Positions 16,840 through 24,854 of a stretch of DNA of 36,596 nt are shown one piece after another (positions within the stretch are counted from its first letter, which is position 1; each line of letters starts with the position of its first letter). The notes below the pieces were generated by a model. That model saw only the letters and a list, made by a program, of their open reading frames with translations. It made no database searches and was not told where the DNA came from. Both the position numbers and the translations under genes were made by a program. Where the stretch lies: the NCBI RefSeq assembly GCF_000308555.1, contig NZ_BAFY01000076.1, forward strand, positions 1-36,596, written 5' to 3'. This stretch comes from Nocardia cyriacigeorgica NBRC 100375 (GTDB lineage Bacteria > Actinomycetota > Actinomycetes > Mycobacteriales > Mycobacteriaceae).

Positions 16840-19161
16840 ATGGAAAGCCTCGATATCGACGGCGAACTGCGCCGCTGCCGATCCTTGCCACACGGACGCT
16901 CCCGCACCCAGCGCTTGGAAACGCTGGCCGCCGCCGCCCGCTCCGGCACCGATCGCGCGCTCGAGGGCAACGTGCTGCTCGAACTGGCCCGCTCCTACAT
17001 GTACGCCGGCGAACGCGACCTCTCACCGATGGCCTACGGCCGGCTGCTGAGCATCTACGACGCCCACCCGGCCGAACTCGGGCACTTGAGCTATTCGGTG
17101 CACTGGCAGCTGAAATGGATGACGTGGGATCTGATCGGCAATCCGGCCGTCCCGTTGCCGACGGTGCATCGCTGGCTCGACGAGATGGACAACCGCTACC
17201 GGCAGCGTGGCTACAGCGCCCGCCCGGTGCTGAGCCTGCGCGCCGACCTGGCCTGCGCGATCGGTGACCACGACAACGCGATCGCGCTACGCGACGCAGC
17301 ACTGACCGAGCAGCGCGATCAGATGGCCGACTGCGATGCCTGCGAACGCAACGGCTGGGGCGTGATCAGCGCGGCCGCGGGCGACGACGAGGCGGCCCTC
17401 GAACAGTGGCGCCCGGTGATCGACGGAGAACGCAGCTGCGCCGAGGAACCGCACCGGACGCTGGCCAAGGCGCTGGTGCCGATGCTGCGCACCGGACGCA
17501 CCGCCGCGGCCCGCAGCGCGCACCTGACCGGATATCCGCTGGTCCGGCACAATATCGAGCTGCGCGCGTCGGTGGGTGAGCACATCGAGTTCTGTGCGCT
17601 GACCGGAAACGAAGCGCGCGGGCTGGAGATCCTGGCCGAACACAGCGGCTGGATCACCGAACAGGCCGCCGACATCGGCAGCCGGCTGTCGTTCATCACC
17701 GGTGTGAGCGTGCTGCTGCGCCGGTTGGTCGCGCGGGACATGGCGGATCTGCCGGTGGGCGGGGGGACGGTGGCGTCGGTGCTGGCTCTGCTCGAGGCCG
17801 AGATCGAGGAGGTGGTGCGCCGTTACGACACCAGGAACGGGACCGGCGAGTACCGCAAGCGGGTCGATGAACGGCAGACCAGGCAGCCGCTGGTCGAGCT
17901 GCTGCCGTTGGGCCTGCGAGCACGCTCGCTCGCGACGCGGTCGGTATCCACTGCCACCGCCTCAGGAGTGACCGGGAAGGCCTCGGAAGTCATACCGGCC
18001 GCCGCAGGAGCGACCACGGACTCCGTATCCCCGACGTCATCCTCGGATGTTGCCGCCGCGTCCTCAGGTGCTGCCGCCGGGTCCTCGGGGGCTGCCGCCA
18101 CGCGCTCGCTTTCCACCACGACGTCCTCGGGTGCTGCTGCGGCACCGGGTGTTGGTGCCACGGGCTCGAGTGTTGCTGCCGGCTCGGGAGCTCCCGTGGC
18201 AGGCCGGGCAGCTGCCGCCCCGGTCCCGCCCGATACCGGCACGGTCGTCGCGGGTACGGGCGTGTACGGGGCGACGGCGTCGGCAACCGCCGAACCGGTC
18301 GACGACGCGGCCGTGGACCGGTCGGCCGAGGCGACTCGGCTGATCGAAGCAGCCACCGCGCGGCTGAACACCGACCCGGCCGCCGCCGAAACCCAGCTGC
18401 GACGCGCCTTGGCACTCGGCTCCGGTGTCCTGACCCGCGAGGATCTGGCCCGGCTGAACTCGCTGCTCGTGTCGGCCCTGGCCGGGCAGCCGGGCCGGGA
18501 AGCCGATCTGGCCGATGCCGCCCTGTACGCCGCCGCCCGCTGGTCGGGCTTGTCGGAGGCCGACGCCGCCCACCACAGCTGCGTCGCGGCCCGCGCCTTC
18601 CACCGTGCCGGCCAGCACGGTCCGGCGGCCGCGTTGTTCGACCAGGTCGTCGGCGACCCCGATCTCGGGTATCCGGCTTCGGAGCTCGCCGTCATCGGAG
18701 CACAGTACGGGGCCTCGCTGTCGGCGCTGGGCAGGCCGGACGAGGCCGCACGTCAATACGTATCGGCTGCGAAACTGATCGAGCACCAGCCCGGCCACGA
18801 CGAACTCCGGGCCGAACTCGCCGAGGCGGCCGCCGAGGCCCTGGCGCGAGCCGGACGCAACTCCGATGGGCGGGCGGCTTATCTGCGGGCCGCGCAGCTG
18901 TGGGGCGGTCTGGGCCGGATCGGTGCGCGCGCCGAATGCCTGCGCCGCGTCGCCTGGATGCAGACCTGGGACGCCGACGCCGACTCGGAGTCACCGGCCT
19001 GGCTGGCCACCATCGACGCTCTGATCGAGGAACTGAGCGCCGGGCTCGACCAGGCGCCCCCGCCCGAATCGGCCGCCGAGCTGGCTGCCGAGCTGGAGAC
19101 CGCCCGCGAGCAGCGGACACAGATGCGCGCGGAGTTCATCGGCGGGGACGACGATCGCTAG
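16840..19161 (+). CDS. Tetratricopeptide-repeat protein paired with the HSP90-like ATPase
   Basis: 773 residues beginning 1 nt after the HSP90-like stop codon. The N-terminal ~300 residues are helical with TPR-like pairs (for example [15 protein letters not shown] and [20 protein letters not shown]) and a CDAC motif near residue 165. Residues about 367-487 are a low-complexity Ala/Ser/Thr/Gly linker with near-repeats such as [13 protein letters not shown]. Residues about 490-750 resume as clearer TPR-type helices ([58 protein letters not shown]). TPR proteins are scaffolds; in eukaryotes several bind HSP90. Translational coupling strongly suggests this is the HSP90-like protein's partner, but binding is inferred. 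There is no signal peptide, so it is probably cytoplasmic. Confidence 0.85.
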   Translation: MESLDIDGELRRCRSLPHGRSRTQRLETLAAAARSGTDRALEGNVLLELARSYMYAGERDLSPMAYGRLLSIYDAHPAELGHLSYSVHWQLKWMTWDLIGNPAVPLPTVHRWLDEMDNRYRQRGYSARPVLSLRADLACAIGDHDNAIALRDAALTEQRDQMADCDACERNGWGVISAAAGDDEAALEQWRPVIDGERSCAEEPHRTLAKALVPMLRTGRTAAARSAHLTGYPLVRHNIELRASVGEHIEFCALTGNEARGLEILAEHSGWITEQAADIGSRLSFITGVSVLLRRLVARDMADLPVGGGTVASVLALLEAEIEEVVRRYDTRNGTGEYRKRVDERQTRQPLVELLPLGLRARSLATRSVSTATASGVTGKASEVIPAAAGATTDSVSPTSSSDVAAASSGAAAGSSGAAATRSLSTTTSSGAAAAPGVGATGSSVAAGSGAPVAGRAAAAPVPPDTGTVVAGTGVYGATASATAEPVDDAAVDRSAEATRLIEAATARLNTDPAAAETQLRRALALGSGVLTREDLARLNSLLVSALAGQPGREADLADAALYAAARWSGLSEADAAHHSCVAARAFHRAGQHGPAAALFDQVVGDPDLGYPASELAVIGAQYGASLSALGRPDEAARQYVSAAKLIEHQPGHDELRAELAEAAAEALARAGRNSDGRAAYLRAAQLWGGLGRIGARAECLRRVAWMQTWDADADSESPAWLATIDALIEELSAGLDQAPPPESAAELAAELETAREQRTQMRAEFIGGDDDR

Positions 19162-19202
19162 CTGCTGCCGGTCACCGCCAGGGCGCGACAATGCCCACCC
19201 GT

Positions 19203-19208
19203 TAAGCT
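19203..19208 (+). promoter_or_regulatory. Putative -10 element of nadD (leaderless)
   Basis: TAAGCT ends 8 nt before ATG 19217, with no Shine-Dalgarno sequence between. A transcript starting at or next to the ATG is inferred. Confidence 0.4.
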
Positions 19209-19216
19209 TGGCACTC

Positions 19217-19858
19217 ATGCACACGACAGGCCGGCCTCGACGCAAGCTCGGGGTGATGGGCGGAACGTTCGATCCCATCCACCACGGCCACCTGGTCGCC
19301 GCCAGCGAGGTCGCCAACCGCTTCGACCTCGACGAAGTGGTCTTCGTGCCCACCGGACAGCCGTGGCAGAAGGCAGGCAAGCAGGTCAGCCCGGCCGAGG
19401 ACCGCTACCTGATGACCGTCATCGCGACGGCGTCGAACCCGCGGTTCTCGGTCAGCCGGGCCGACATCGACCGGGGCGGGGTCACCTACACCGTCGACAC
19501 CCTGCGTGACCTGCGGGCCCAGCATCCGGACGCGGAGCTGTACTTCATCACCGGAGCGGACGCGCTGGCCAATATCCTCACGTGGCAGGATTGGGCGGAA
19601 CTGTTCGAACTGGCGAGGTTCGTCGGGGTGAGCCGTCCGGGTTACGAACTGCACACCGATCATCTGGAGGAGCACCTGCGTGATCTTCCGGCCGATGCGG
19701 TGACCATGATCGAGATCCCGGCGCTGGCGATCTCGTCGAGCGAATGCCGTCGCCGCGCCGCCGAGAACCGGCCGGTTTGGTACCTCGTGCCCGACGGTGT
19801 CGTGCAGTACATATCGAAGCGGCACCTGTATGTGCCGGCAGGAGCGGAAGGTAGCTGA
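19217..19858 (+). CDS. nadD: Nicotinate-nucleotide adenylyltransferase
   Basis: 213 residues. NadD transfers AMP from ATP to nicotinic acid mononucleotide, giving deamido-NAD in NAD synthesis. The nucleotidyltransferase signature [11 protein letters not shown] (15-25) supplies the HxGH catalytic histidines; the second motif ISSSECRRR (equivalent to ISSTxIR) lies near residue 175. ATG 19217 is preferred over the in-frame TTG at 19208 because a TAAGCT -10 hexamer would overlap the latter. It begins the conserved run nadD-rsfS-gpgP-octT-degV, the same order as Rv2421c-Rv2417c in M. tuberculosis. Confidence 0.95.
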   Translation: MHTTGRPRRKLGVMGGTFDPIHHGHLVAASEVANRFDLDEVVFVPTGQPWQKAGKQVSPAEDRYLMTVIATASNPRFSVSRADIDRGGVTYTVDTLRDLRAQHPDAELYFITGADALANILTWQDWAELFELARFVGVSRPGYELHTDHLEEHLRDLPADAVTMIEIPALAISSSECRRRAAENRPVWYLVPDGVVQYISKRHLYVPAGAEGS

Positions 19859-19860
19859 GC

Positions 19861-19890
19861 GTGAGCGAGCGCAGCGAGGTGCGGGCATGA
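19861..19890 (+). other. Nine-codon leader frame coupled to rsfS
   Basis: Two nt after the nadD stop, GTG opens a frame encoding VSERSEVRA whose TGA overlaps the rsfS ATG as ATGA. The DNA is a GAGCG/CAGCGAG-rich element of a kind I recall recurring near gene starts in Mycobacteriales. It might deliver ribosomes to rsfS by coupling, or simply be an inserted repeat that supplies the GAGG ribosome-binding site. Confidence 0.35.
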
Positions 19891-20291
19891 CGGCCTCTGT
19901 CGAAGCGGTGGAGATGGCGCAGGTCGCCGCACGGGCAGCCGATGAGAAGCTGGCTTCCGATGTGGTGGTGCTCGACGTATCCGAGCAGTTGGTGATCACC
20001 GACTGCTTCGTGATCGCGTCCGCGCCGAACGAGCGTCAGGTCAACGCGATCGTCGACAATGTCGAGGAGAAACTGCGCGCCGCCGGTCACAAGCCGGTCC
20101 GCCGCGAAGGCACCCGTGAGGGCCGGTGGGCGTTGCTGGACTACGTCGACGTGGTGGTGCACATCCAGCACAACGACGAGCGCAACTTCTATGCGCTGGA
20201 ACGCTTGTGGAAGGACTGCCCGGTGGTACCGGTCGACGGCCTCGCCGGCCCGGCTGCCACCGAAGCGGCGACTTCCGAGGACGGCGAGTGA
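19887..20291 (+). CDS. rsfS: Ribosome silencing factor RsfS
   Basis: 134 residues. RsfS (YbeB/DUF143) binds ribosomal protein uL14 on the large subunit and blocks subunit joining when nutrients are scarce. Family features are visible: VVVLDVSEQLVITDCFVIAS, the segment RQVNAIVDNVEEKL, EGTREGRWALLDYVDVVVHI, and FYALERLWKDCP. The C-terminal ~25 residues after the core are an Ala/Thr/Glu-rich tail. ATG 19887 is chosen because the family starts here and GAGG lies about 7 nt upstream; the upstream in-frame codons overlap nadD. The stop overlaps the GTG of the next gene by 4 nt (GTGA), so translation is coupled. Confidence 0.94.
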   Translation: MTASVEAVEMAQVAARAADEKLASDVVVLDVSEQLVITDCFVIASAPNERQVNAIVDNVEEKLRAAGHKPVRREGTREGRWALLDYVDVVVHIQHNDERNFYALERLWKDCPVVPVDGLAGPAATEAATSEDGE

Positions 20292-20950
20292 CCTCGAAGT
20301 ACAGCCATGTGCGCAAGCTGATCCTGTTGCGCCACGGGCAGACCGAATGGAATGCCATCGACCGCATGCAGGGCCAGATCGATACCGATCTCACCGAACT
20401 CGGACGCCGCCAGGCCAAGGAAGCGGCACGAGAGCTGGTGACCCACAACGCGATCGCGATCATCTCCTCCGACCTCAAACGGGCCTACGAGACCGCGGTG
20501 GCGCTGGCCGACCATACCGGCATCGACGTGGTGCGCGACCCGCGCCTGCGCGAAACCAACCTCGGTGACTGGGAAGGGCTCACCCATATCGAGGTCGACG
20601 CGGGATATCCAGGGGCCAGGGTGGCGTGGCGGCTGGACGCGAGCTTCACCCCGCCCAACGGCGAGAGCAAACTCGAGGTCGGCGCGCGAGCACTGCCGGT
20701 GGTACAGGAACTGTTCGCCGAACGGCAGGATTGGCCCGGTGGGACTATCATCCTGGTGGCGCACGGCGGGCTGATCGCCGCCCTCACGGCCGCGCTGCTC
20801 GACCTGCCACCCCGCAGCTGGCCCGCCCTCGGTGGTCTGGCCAACACCAGCTGGGTGCAGTTGACCAGCCACGGCCCGAGCATCGACCAGCCCGGCTGGC
20901 GCCTCGATGTGTGGAACGCAGCGGCGAAGGTAGCTCCCGATGTCCTCTGA
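20288..20950 (+). CDS. gpgP: Histidine phosphatase, probable glucosyl-3-phosphoglycerate phosphatase
   Basis: 220 residues of the phosphoglycerate-mutase-like superfamily. [12 protein letters not shown] (11-22) holds the phosphorylated histidine H16; [10 protein letters not shown] gives the acid/base glutamate region and [10 protein letters not shown] the second catalytic histidine near 158. The M. tuberculosis gene at the same position, Rv2419c (GpgP), dephosphorylates glucosyl-3-phosphoglycerate in methylglucose lipopolysaccharide synthesis; the assignment rests on this conserved context and the fold. It overlaps rsfS by 4 nt at its start and the octT-like gene by 11 nt at its end, showing tight coupling. 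A general phosphatase is the alternative. Confidence 0.85.
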   Translation: MTSKYSHVRKLILLRHGQTEWNAIDRMQGQIDTDLTELGRRQAKEAARELVTHNAIAIISSDLKRAYETAVALADHTGIDVVRDPRLRETNLGDWEGLTHIEVDAGYPGARVAWRLDASFTPPNGESKLEVGARALPVVQELFAERQDWPGGTIILVAHGGLIAALTAALLDLPPRSWPALGGLANTSWVQLTSHGPSIDQPGWRLDVWNAAAKVAPDVL

Positions 20951-22382
20951 AGAGCCCCTCCGGCAGGTGCCGGACGAACTGTTCCGGAAGGTCTCCGCCC
21001 GACCGGAACGTGCCCTCCCGGATGCCCTGTTCGGGCCGCCACCGACCCCGCCGCCGGCAGCGCGCACGCCGGAAACCGTTCCGGCCGGCGACCGGTCCGG
21101 CACGACCGACGACGTCGTGCCCGAACCACCCACCGAACCTCCGGATGCGGACAACGGTGTGAAAGCTGTGGCCTCGGAGGATGATCCGGAGCCTGCTGCG
21201 GCCGCGGTGGCCGAACCTGCTGCTGAGGGCGTTGCCTCGTCGGCCGCGCCGGCCGGGTCTTCCGTCGAGTCGGCTGAACCTTCCGCGGGTGCGGCCGGGC
21301 TCGCGGCGGGCTCTGTTGGGACCTCCGGCGAGACGGTCGATTCTGCGGAGACCGTCGGATCCGCGGTCGAGCCTGCGGCTGCGCCTGATGGATCTTCGGC
21401 CGAGCCGGAAGGCGGCTCGGTCGAGACGGCCGAATTGCCTGACGACGTGGGCCGGATCCGGTCGACAGCGAGCGAGTCGGCGGCGACGAGTTCCGTTGAC
21501 GCGGAAGCCGATCGGAGCGCACCTGTCGAACCCGGCGAGCCCGGCTCGCCGTTGGAATCCATCGAGACCGGAGCGGAACCGGCAAATGATGGTGATCGTG
21601 CCGCCGCTGAGCCCGGGGTCCCCGCCGGTACGCCGGTCGCGGCCGCGTCGCAGGAAGTGTCGTCGTCGGCCCCGGAACAGCGTCCGGTCCTGCTGGTGAT
21701 CGCGGACTCGCTCGCCTACTTCGGCCCCGAAGGCGGCTTGCCCGCCGACCATCCCCGCATCTGGCCGAATCTGGTCGGCGCGGAATTGGATTGGGACGTC
21801 GAGCTGGTCGCCCGGATCGGCTGGACCTGCCGCGACGGCTACTGGGCGCTGATCGGCGATCCGCGCATCTGGGCCGCGGTTCCGCGCGCGGGTGCGGTGG
21901 TGTTCGCCGTGGGCGGCATGGACAGCCTGCCCTCGCCGCTGCCGACCGCGCTGCGTGAGCTGATCCGCTACGTGCGTCCGCCCGCGGTGCGGCGCGGTGT
22001 GCGCGCGACCTACCAGTGGCTGCAGCCGAAACTGTCGAAACTCGGCCGGCCCGTGGCGCTTCCGCCGAAGGTCAGCGTCAGCTACCTCGAGCAATCGCGG
22101 GAGGCGCTGGCACAGCTGCGTCCGGACCTGCCCGTGGTCGCGGTGCTGCCCTCGGTGCACAATTGCGCCGCCTACGGGCGCGTGCATCGCGGTCGTGAGC
22201 GCGCCGTTCGGGCTTTGCGCGCCTGGTCGGAACGCACCTCGGTGCCGCTGGTCGACCTCGGTGAAGCGGTGCGCGAGAACATCTTCTCCGATGCCGCCAA
22301 CCCCGACGGCATCCACTGGGGCTGGGATGGGCACACCGCCGTCGCCAACGCGATGGTGAAAACCTTGCAGGAGGTTCGGTAG
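20940..22382 (+). CDS. octT: SGNH-hydrolase-fold protein, OctT-like, with long low-complexity N-terminus
   Basis: 480 residues. The C-terminal ~235 residues form an SGNH/GDSL-type domain: nucleophile block [13 protein letters not shown] (about 244-256), VAVLPSVHN, and the Asp/His block [13 protein letters not shown]. By position this is the homologue of M. tuberculosis Rv2418c (OctT), an octanoyltransferase acting on the glucosylglycerate primer of methylglucose lipopolysaccharides; that protein is only about 250 residues. The first ~240 residues here are Ala/Glu/Ser/Pro-rich and strongly acidic, apart from a short conserved-looking N-terminus ([20 protein letters not shown]). ATG 20940 overlaps gpgP by 11 nt, supporting the long form. 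The extension is probably disordered. Confidence 0.8.
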   Translation: MSSEEPLRQVPDELFRKVSARPERALPDALFGPPPTPPPAARTPETVPAGDRSGTTDDVVPEPPTEPPDADNGVKAVASEDDPEPAAAAVAEPAAEGVASSAAPAGSSVESAEPSAGAAGLAAGSVGTSGETVDSAETVGSAVEPAAAPDGSSAEPEGGSVETAELPDDVGRIRSTASESAATSSVDAEADRSAPVEPGEPGSPLESIETGAEPANDGDRAAAEPGVPAGTPVAAASQEVSSSAPEQRPVLLVIADSLAYFGPEGGLPADHPRIWPNLVGAELDWDVELVARIGWTCRDGYWALIGDPRIWAAVPRAGAVVFAVGGMDSLPSPLPTALRELIRYVRPPAVRRGVRATYQWLQPKLSKLGRPVALPPKVSVSYLEQSREALAQLRPDLPVVAVLPSVHNCAAYGRVHRGRERAVRALRAWSERTSVPLVDLGEAVRENIFSDAANPDGIHWGWDGHTAVANAMVKTLQEVR

Positions 22383-22385
22383 TCC

Positions 22386-23225
22386 GTGTCCGTCGTGGTC
22401 GTCACCGATTCGTCGGCGAGCCTGCCCGCCGATCTGGTCGGCGAACTGGGCATCGGTGTTGTGCCGCTGCATGTCCTGGTCGGCGACCGGGCAGTGCGTG
22501 AGGGCGTCGACGACCTCGATATCGACTACACCAGTGACACTGTGACCACCTCGGCGCCGTCGCCGGGTGAGTTGCGGGCCGTGTACGAAGCGGCGCTCGA
22601 TCGTAGCGACGGTGACGGCGTGGTGGCCGTACACCTGTCGCGCCAGCTCTCGGGCACCTGGGAGGCGGGCAGGCAGGCCGTGCGCGATATGGGTGCCGAC
22701 GAGCGGGTTCGCCTGGTCGATTCGCTCGGCGCCGGGTTGGCGACCGGTCTGCCGGTGCTGGCGGCCGCGCGGCGCGCGTGCTCGGGCGCGGCATTGGACG
22801 TGGTCTATGACGCCGCTGTCGCCGCGGCGGCACGAGCCAGAACCTTCATCCTGGTCAACCGCACCGAACAGCTGCGCCGGGGTGGCCGGCTCAGCTCGGC
22901 GGCATCGTTTTTCGGCAGCGAGCTCGTGACCAAACCGCTGTTGCAGATCGTCGGTGGGCGGCTGGAACTCCGGGAGAAAGTGCGCACCCGCTCCAAGGCC
23001 TACGCGAAGCTGGTCGCCGCCGCGGTGGATGCCGCAGGCGAAGACGGTGCGGCGGTGGCGGTGCAGCATCTGGGCGCACCCGCTGCCGCCGACAGCCTCG
23101 CCACCCAGTTGCGGGAGCGGGTCCCGGGTGTGGACGAGGTCATCACCGCCGAGTTCGGTCCCGCGCTGGCTGTGCATCTCGGCGTCGGGGCGGTGGGCGT
23201 GCTGGTCTTGCCCGGTGGCTGCTGA
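22386..23225 (+). CDS. DegV family fatty-acid-binding protein
   Basis: 279 residues, standard DegV length. It begins VVVVTDSSASLP, the family N-terminal signature, followed by VVPLHVLVGDRAVREG, TSAPSPGEL, VHLSRQLSGTWEAG and LRRGGRLS. DegV (FakB-type) proteins bind a fatty acid in a deep pocket; in Firmicutes they present it to the kinase FakA. No FakA/DAK gene is adjacent. GTG 22386 lies 3 nt after the octT-like stop, so it is the last clearly coupled gene of this run, matching Rv2417c. A role linked to the acyl chains used by the preceding acyltransferase is possible but speculative. Confidence 0.92.
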   Translation: MSVVVVTDSSASLPADLVGELGIGVVPLHVLVGDRAVREGVDDLDIDYTSDTVTTSAPSPGELRAVYEAALDRSDGDGVVAVHLSRQLSGTWEAGRQAVRDMGADERVRLVDSLGAGLATGLPVLAAARRACSGAALDVVYDAAVAAAARARTFILVNRTEQLRRGGRLSSAASFFGSELVTKPLLQIVGGRLELREKVRTRSKAYAKLVAAAVDAAGEDGAAVAVQHLGAPAAADSLATQLRERVPGVDEVITAEFGPALAVHLGVGAVGVLVLPGGC

Positions 23226-23300
23226 CACCGTCGAATAGTCGCACCCGGTAACCGGCCCGCTACCAGGGTTCCGGCCGCGGCATCGGTGTGTTCGCGCGAG

Positions 23301-23327
23301 TTTTCCACAGGGCCGCAGTTATCCACA
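23301..23327 (+). promoter_or_regulatory. Pair of DnaA-box-like sequences upstream of comEA
   Basis: TTATCCACA at 23319-23327 is a perfect match to the classical DnaA box, and TTTTCCACA at 23301-23309 differs by one base. They are in direct orientation, 18 bp start to start, 64-90 bp upstream of comEA. They could bind DnaA for regulation or titration. A replication origin is unlikely: no dnaA/dnaN genes and no AT-rich region are present. Confidence 0.5.
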
Positions 23328-23377
23328 GGCTTCGCGAAGTCGCTGGTCGGCGTCGTCCGCAGGGCTGCTGTCGGTCC

Positions 23378-23383
23378 TAGCGT
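23378..23383 (+). promoter_or_regulatory. Putative -10 element of comEA (leaderless)
   Basis: TAGCGT ends 7 nt before ATG 23391. This spacing and the lack of a Shine-Dalgarno sequence suggest a leaderless transcript and support 23391 as the true start. Confidence 0.4.
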
Positions 23384-23390
23384 TGCCGCC

Positions 23391-24554
23391 ATGTCACGAC
23401 ACGAGGAGCGCGAACGGATCCGGGAACGACTCGGCGTGCTGACCGCACGGGTCGGCGCGGCGCGGGCAGTCGCGGGGTCGGCCACAACGACGAGATCGGG
23501 AATTGTCGCGCGATCGGTCGCGGCATCCCGGCCGGGGACGGAGGGGAATCCCGGGCGGGATCAACGATCGCCGGGCCGGCAGTCGGAGGACGTCGACAAG
23601 GTCGCGCGCCGACGACCATCCGCCGGCCGGGATCCGGAAGCCGCAGGGGGTCTTCCGGATTCGGACACGACCACCGAGCCCGGACGATGGAATCTGAACG
23701 AATTGCCGCCTGATGACCCACCGCGAGGTTACGACGAGCCCGACAACGACGTCGGGGCGGTCGGCACTCCCGGCTGGCTGGACGAGCCGGGCCGCGCGGG
23801 CAGCCGGTGGCGAGACCGGCTGGTGCCACCACGCTTTCGCCATACCCGGATGGACCCCGGTCGACGCGGCGTAGTGACGATGGCGGGGGTCGGCCTGGTG
23901 GCCGCCCTGGTGGCGGTCGGCGTGGTGCTGTGGGAACGCCCCGTCGCACAACAGGTTCCGCCGATAGCCGCGGCCTACACGGCGGCACCGGCAACGCGCG
24001 CTCTGCCGGCCGAGTCCGGCCCGGCCGCCCCGCCCAGCGCAGCCGTGTCGGACGGTGCCACGGCTGAGCTGGTGGTGAGTGTGGTCGGTCTGGTGCACAA
24101 ATCCGGACTGGTGCGCCTGCCACCCGGATCCAGGGTCGCCGACGCGGTGGCGGCCGCGGGCGGGGCCCGTGACGGCGCCGACCTGGCCGGCATCAACCTC
24201 GCTCAGCGCCTGTCCGATGGCGACCAGGTGATCGTCGGCACGGCAGACGGCGAACCCGGCGTCCCTCGACTCGGCAGCTCCACCATCGGTTCATCCGGCC
24301 GCTCACCGGGCGCGACGAGTTCGAACGCATCGGGGCCGACCGCAGGTGCCGCGGAGCCGGGCACACGCGTGAACCTCAACTCCGCCACCGAATCCGACCT
24401 GGACGCCCTTCCTGGCATCGGCCCCGTCACCGCCCGCGCCATCATCGCCTGGCGCACCACCAACGGCCGATTCACCGATGTCGAGCAGCTCGGTGATGTG
24501 GACGGCATCGGCCCGGCCCGCCTCGCCCGGCTGCGTGAGCTGGTGACGATATGA
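23391..24554 (+). CDS. comEA: ComEA-like helix-hairpin-helix DNA-binding protein
   Basis: 387 residues. Layout: a charged, probably disordered cytoplasmic N-terminus (1-155); one membrane segment near 160-182 (VTMAGVGLVAALVAVGVVLW); a short Ala/Pro linker; an SLBB-like domain (VVSVVGLVHKSGLVRLPPGS to LSDGDQVIVG); and two C-terminal helix-hairpin-helix motifs (NLNSATESDLDALPGIGPVT and DVEQLGDVDGIGPARLARL). ComEA binds incoming double-stranded DNA outside the membrane and hands it to the ComEC channel. ATG 23391 is used because a -10 hexamer sits immediately upstream; an in-frame ATG near 23286 would cover the DnaA boxes. The long N-terminus is typical of actinobacterial homologues. Confidence 0.9.
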   Translation: MSRHEERERIRERLGVLTARVGAARAVAGSATTTRSGIVARSVAASRPGTEGNPGRDQRSPGRQSEDVDKVARRRPSAGRDPEAAGGLPDSDTTTEPGRWNLNELPPDDPPRGYDEPDNDVGAVGTPGWLDEPGRAGSRWRDRLVPPRFRHTRMDPGRRGVVTMAGVGLVAALVAVGVVLWERPVAQQVPPIAAAYTAAPATRALPAESGPAAPPSAAVSDGATAELVVSVVGLVHKSGLVRLPPGSRVADAVAAAGGARDGADLAGINLAQRLSDGDQVIVGTADGEPGVPRLGSSTIGSSGRSPGATSSNASGPTAGAAEPGTRVNLNSATESDLDALPGIGPVTARAIIAWRTTNGRFTDVEQLGDVDGIGPARLARLRELVTI

Positions 24555-24854
24555 GCCCGCAGTGCCGAGCAGAGGCCGGGACCACCTGGGTGCCTGCTCG
24601 ATTCGCCGATATCCGGGCGCATGCAGAACAGGCCGGCGGGAGCGTGAGCAGTAGCCGCGCAAGTTCGACATCCGCCCGCCGCGAGCACAGGTATTTCCGC
24701 GTCGGCAGGGGTGGTTCGCAACCACGGCGGTCGGCGCTCGGCTATCACGTAACCGGGCACGGTCGATCTGCTACCGTCCGCCTCTCTGCACGGCTACCTG
24801 CCGTACCCGGACCGGTCGGATTCGGCGGAAACGATCGAACCACACGCTCGTCGA
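24555..24854 (+). other. 300-nt spacer between comEA and comEC, no supported gene
   Basis: comEC normally follows comEA closely. Here an ATG overlapping the comEA stop (ATGA at 24551) opens a 130-codon frame, but the product is Ser/Arg/Gly-rich, resembles nothing I know and runs out of frame into comEC. No hairpin or promoter stands out. It may be a degenerated comEC 5' extension or non-coding spacer. Confidence 0.4.

Noticed and set aside
20784..23228. Minus-strand open frame of 814 codons opposite gpgP, octT-like and degV
   Set aside because: Shadow of three well-supported genes; Arg/His/Gly-rich with no domain.
23226..23390. Possible replication origin because of DnaA boxes
   Set aside because: Only two boxes, no AT-rich unwinding region and no dnaA, dnaN or gyrB genes.
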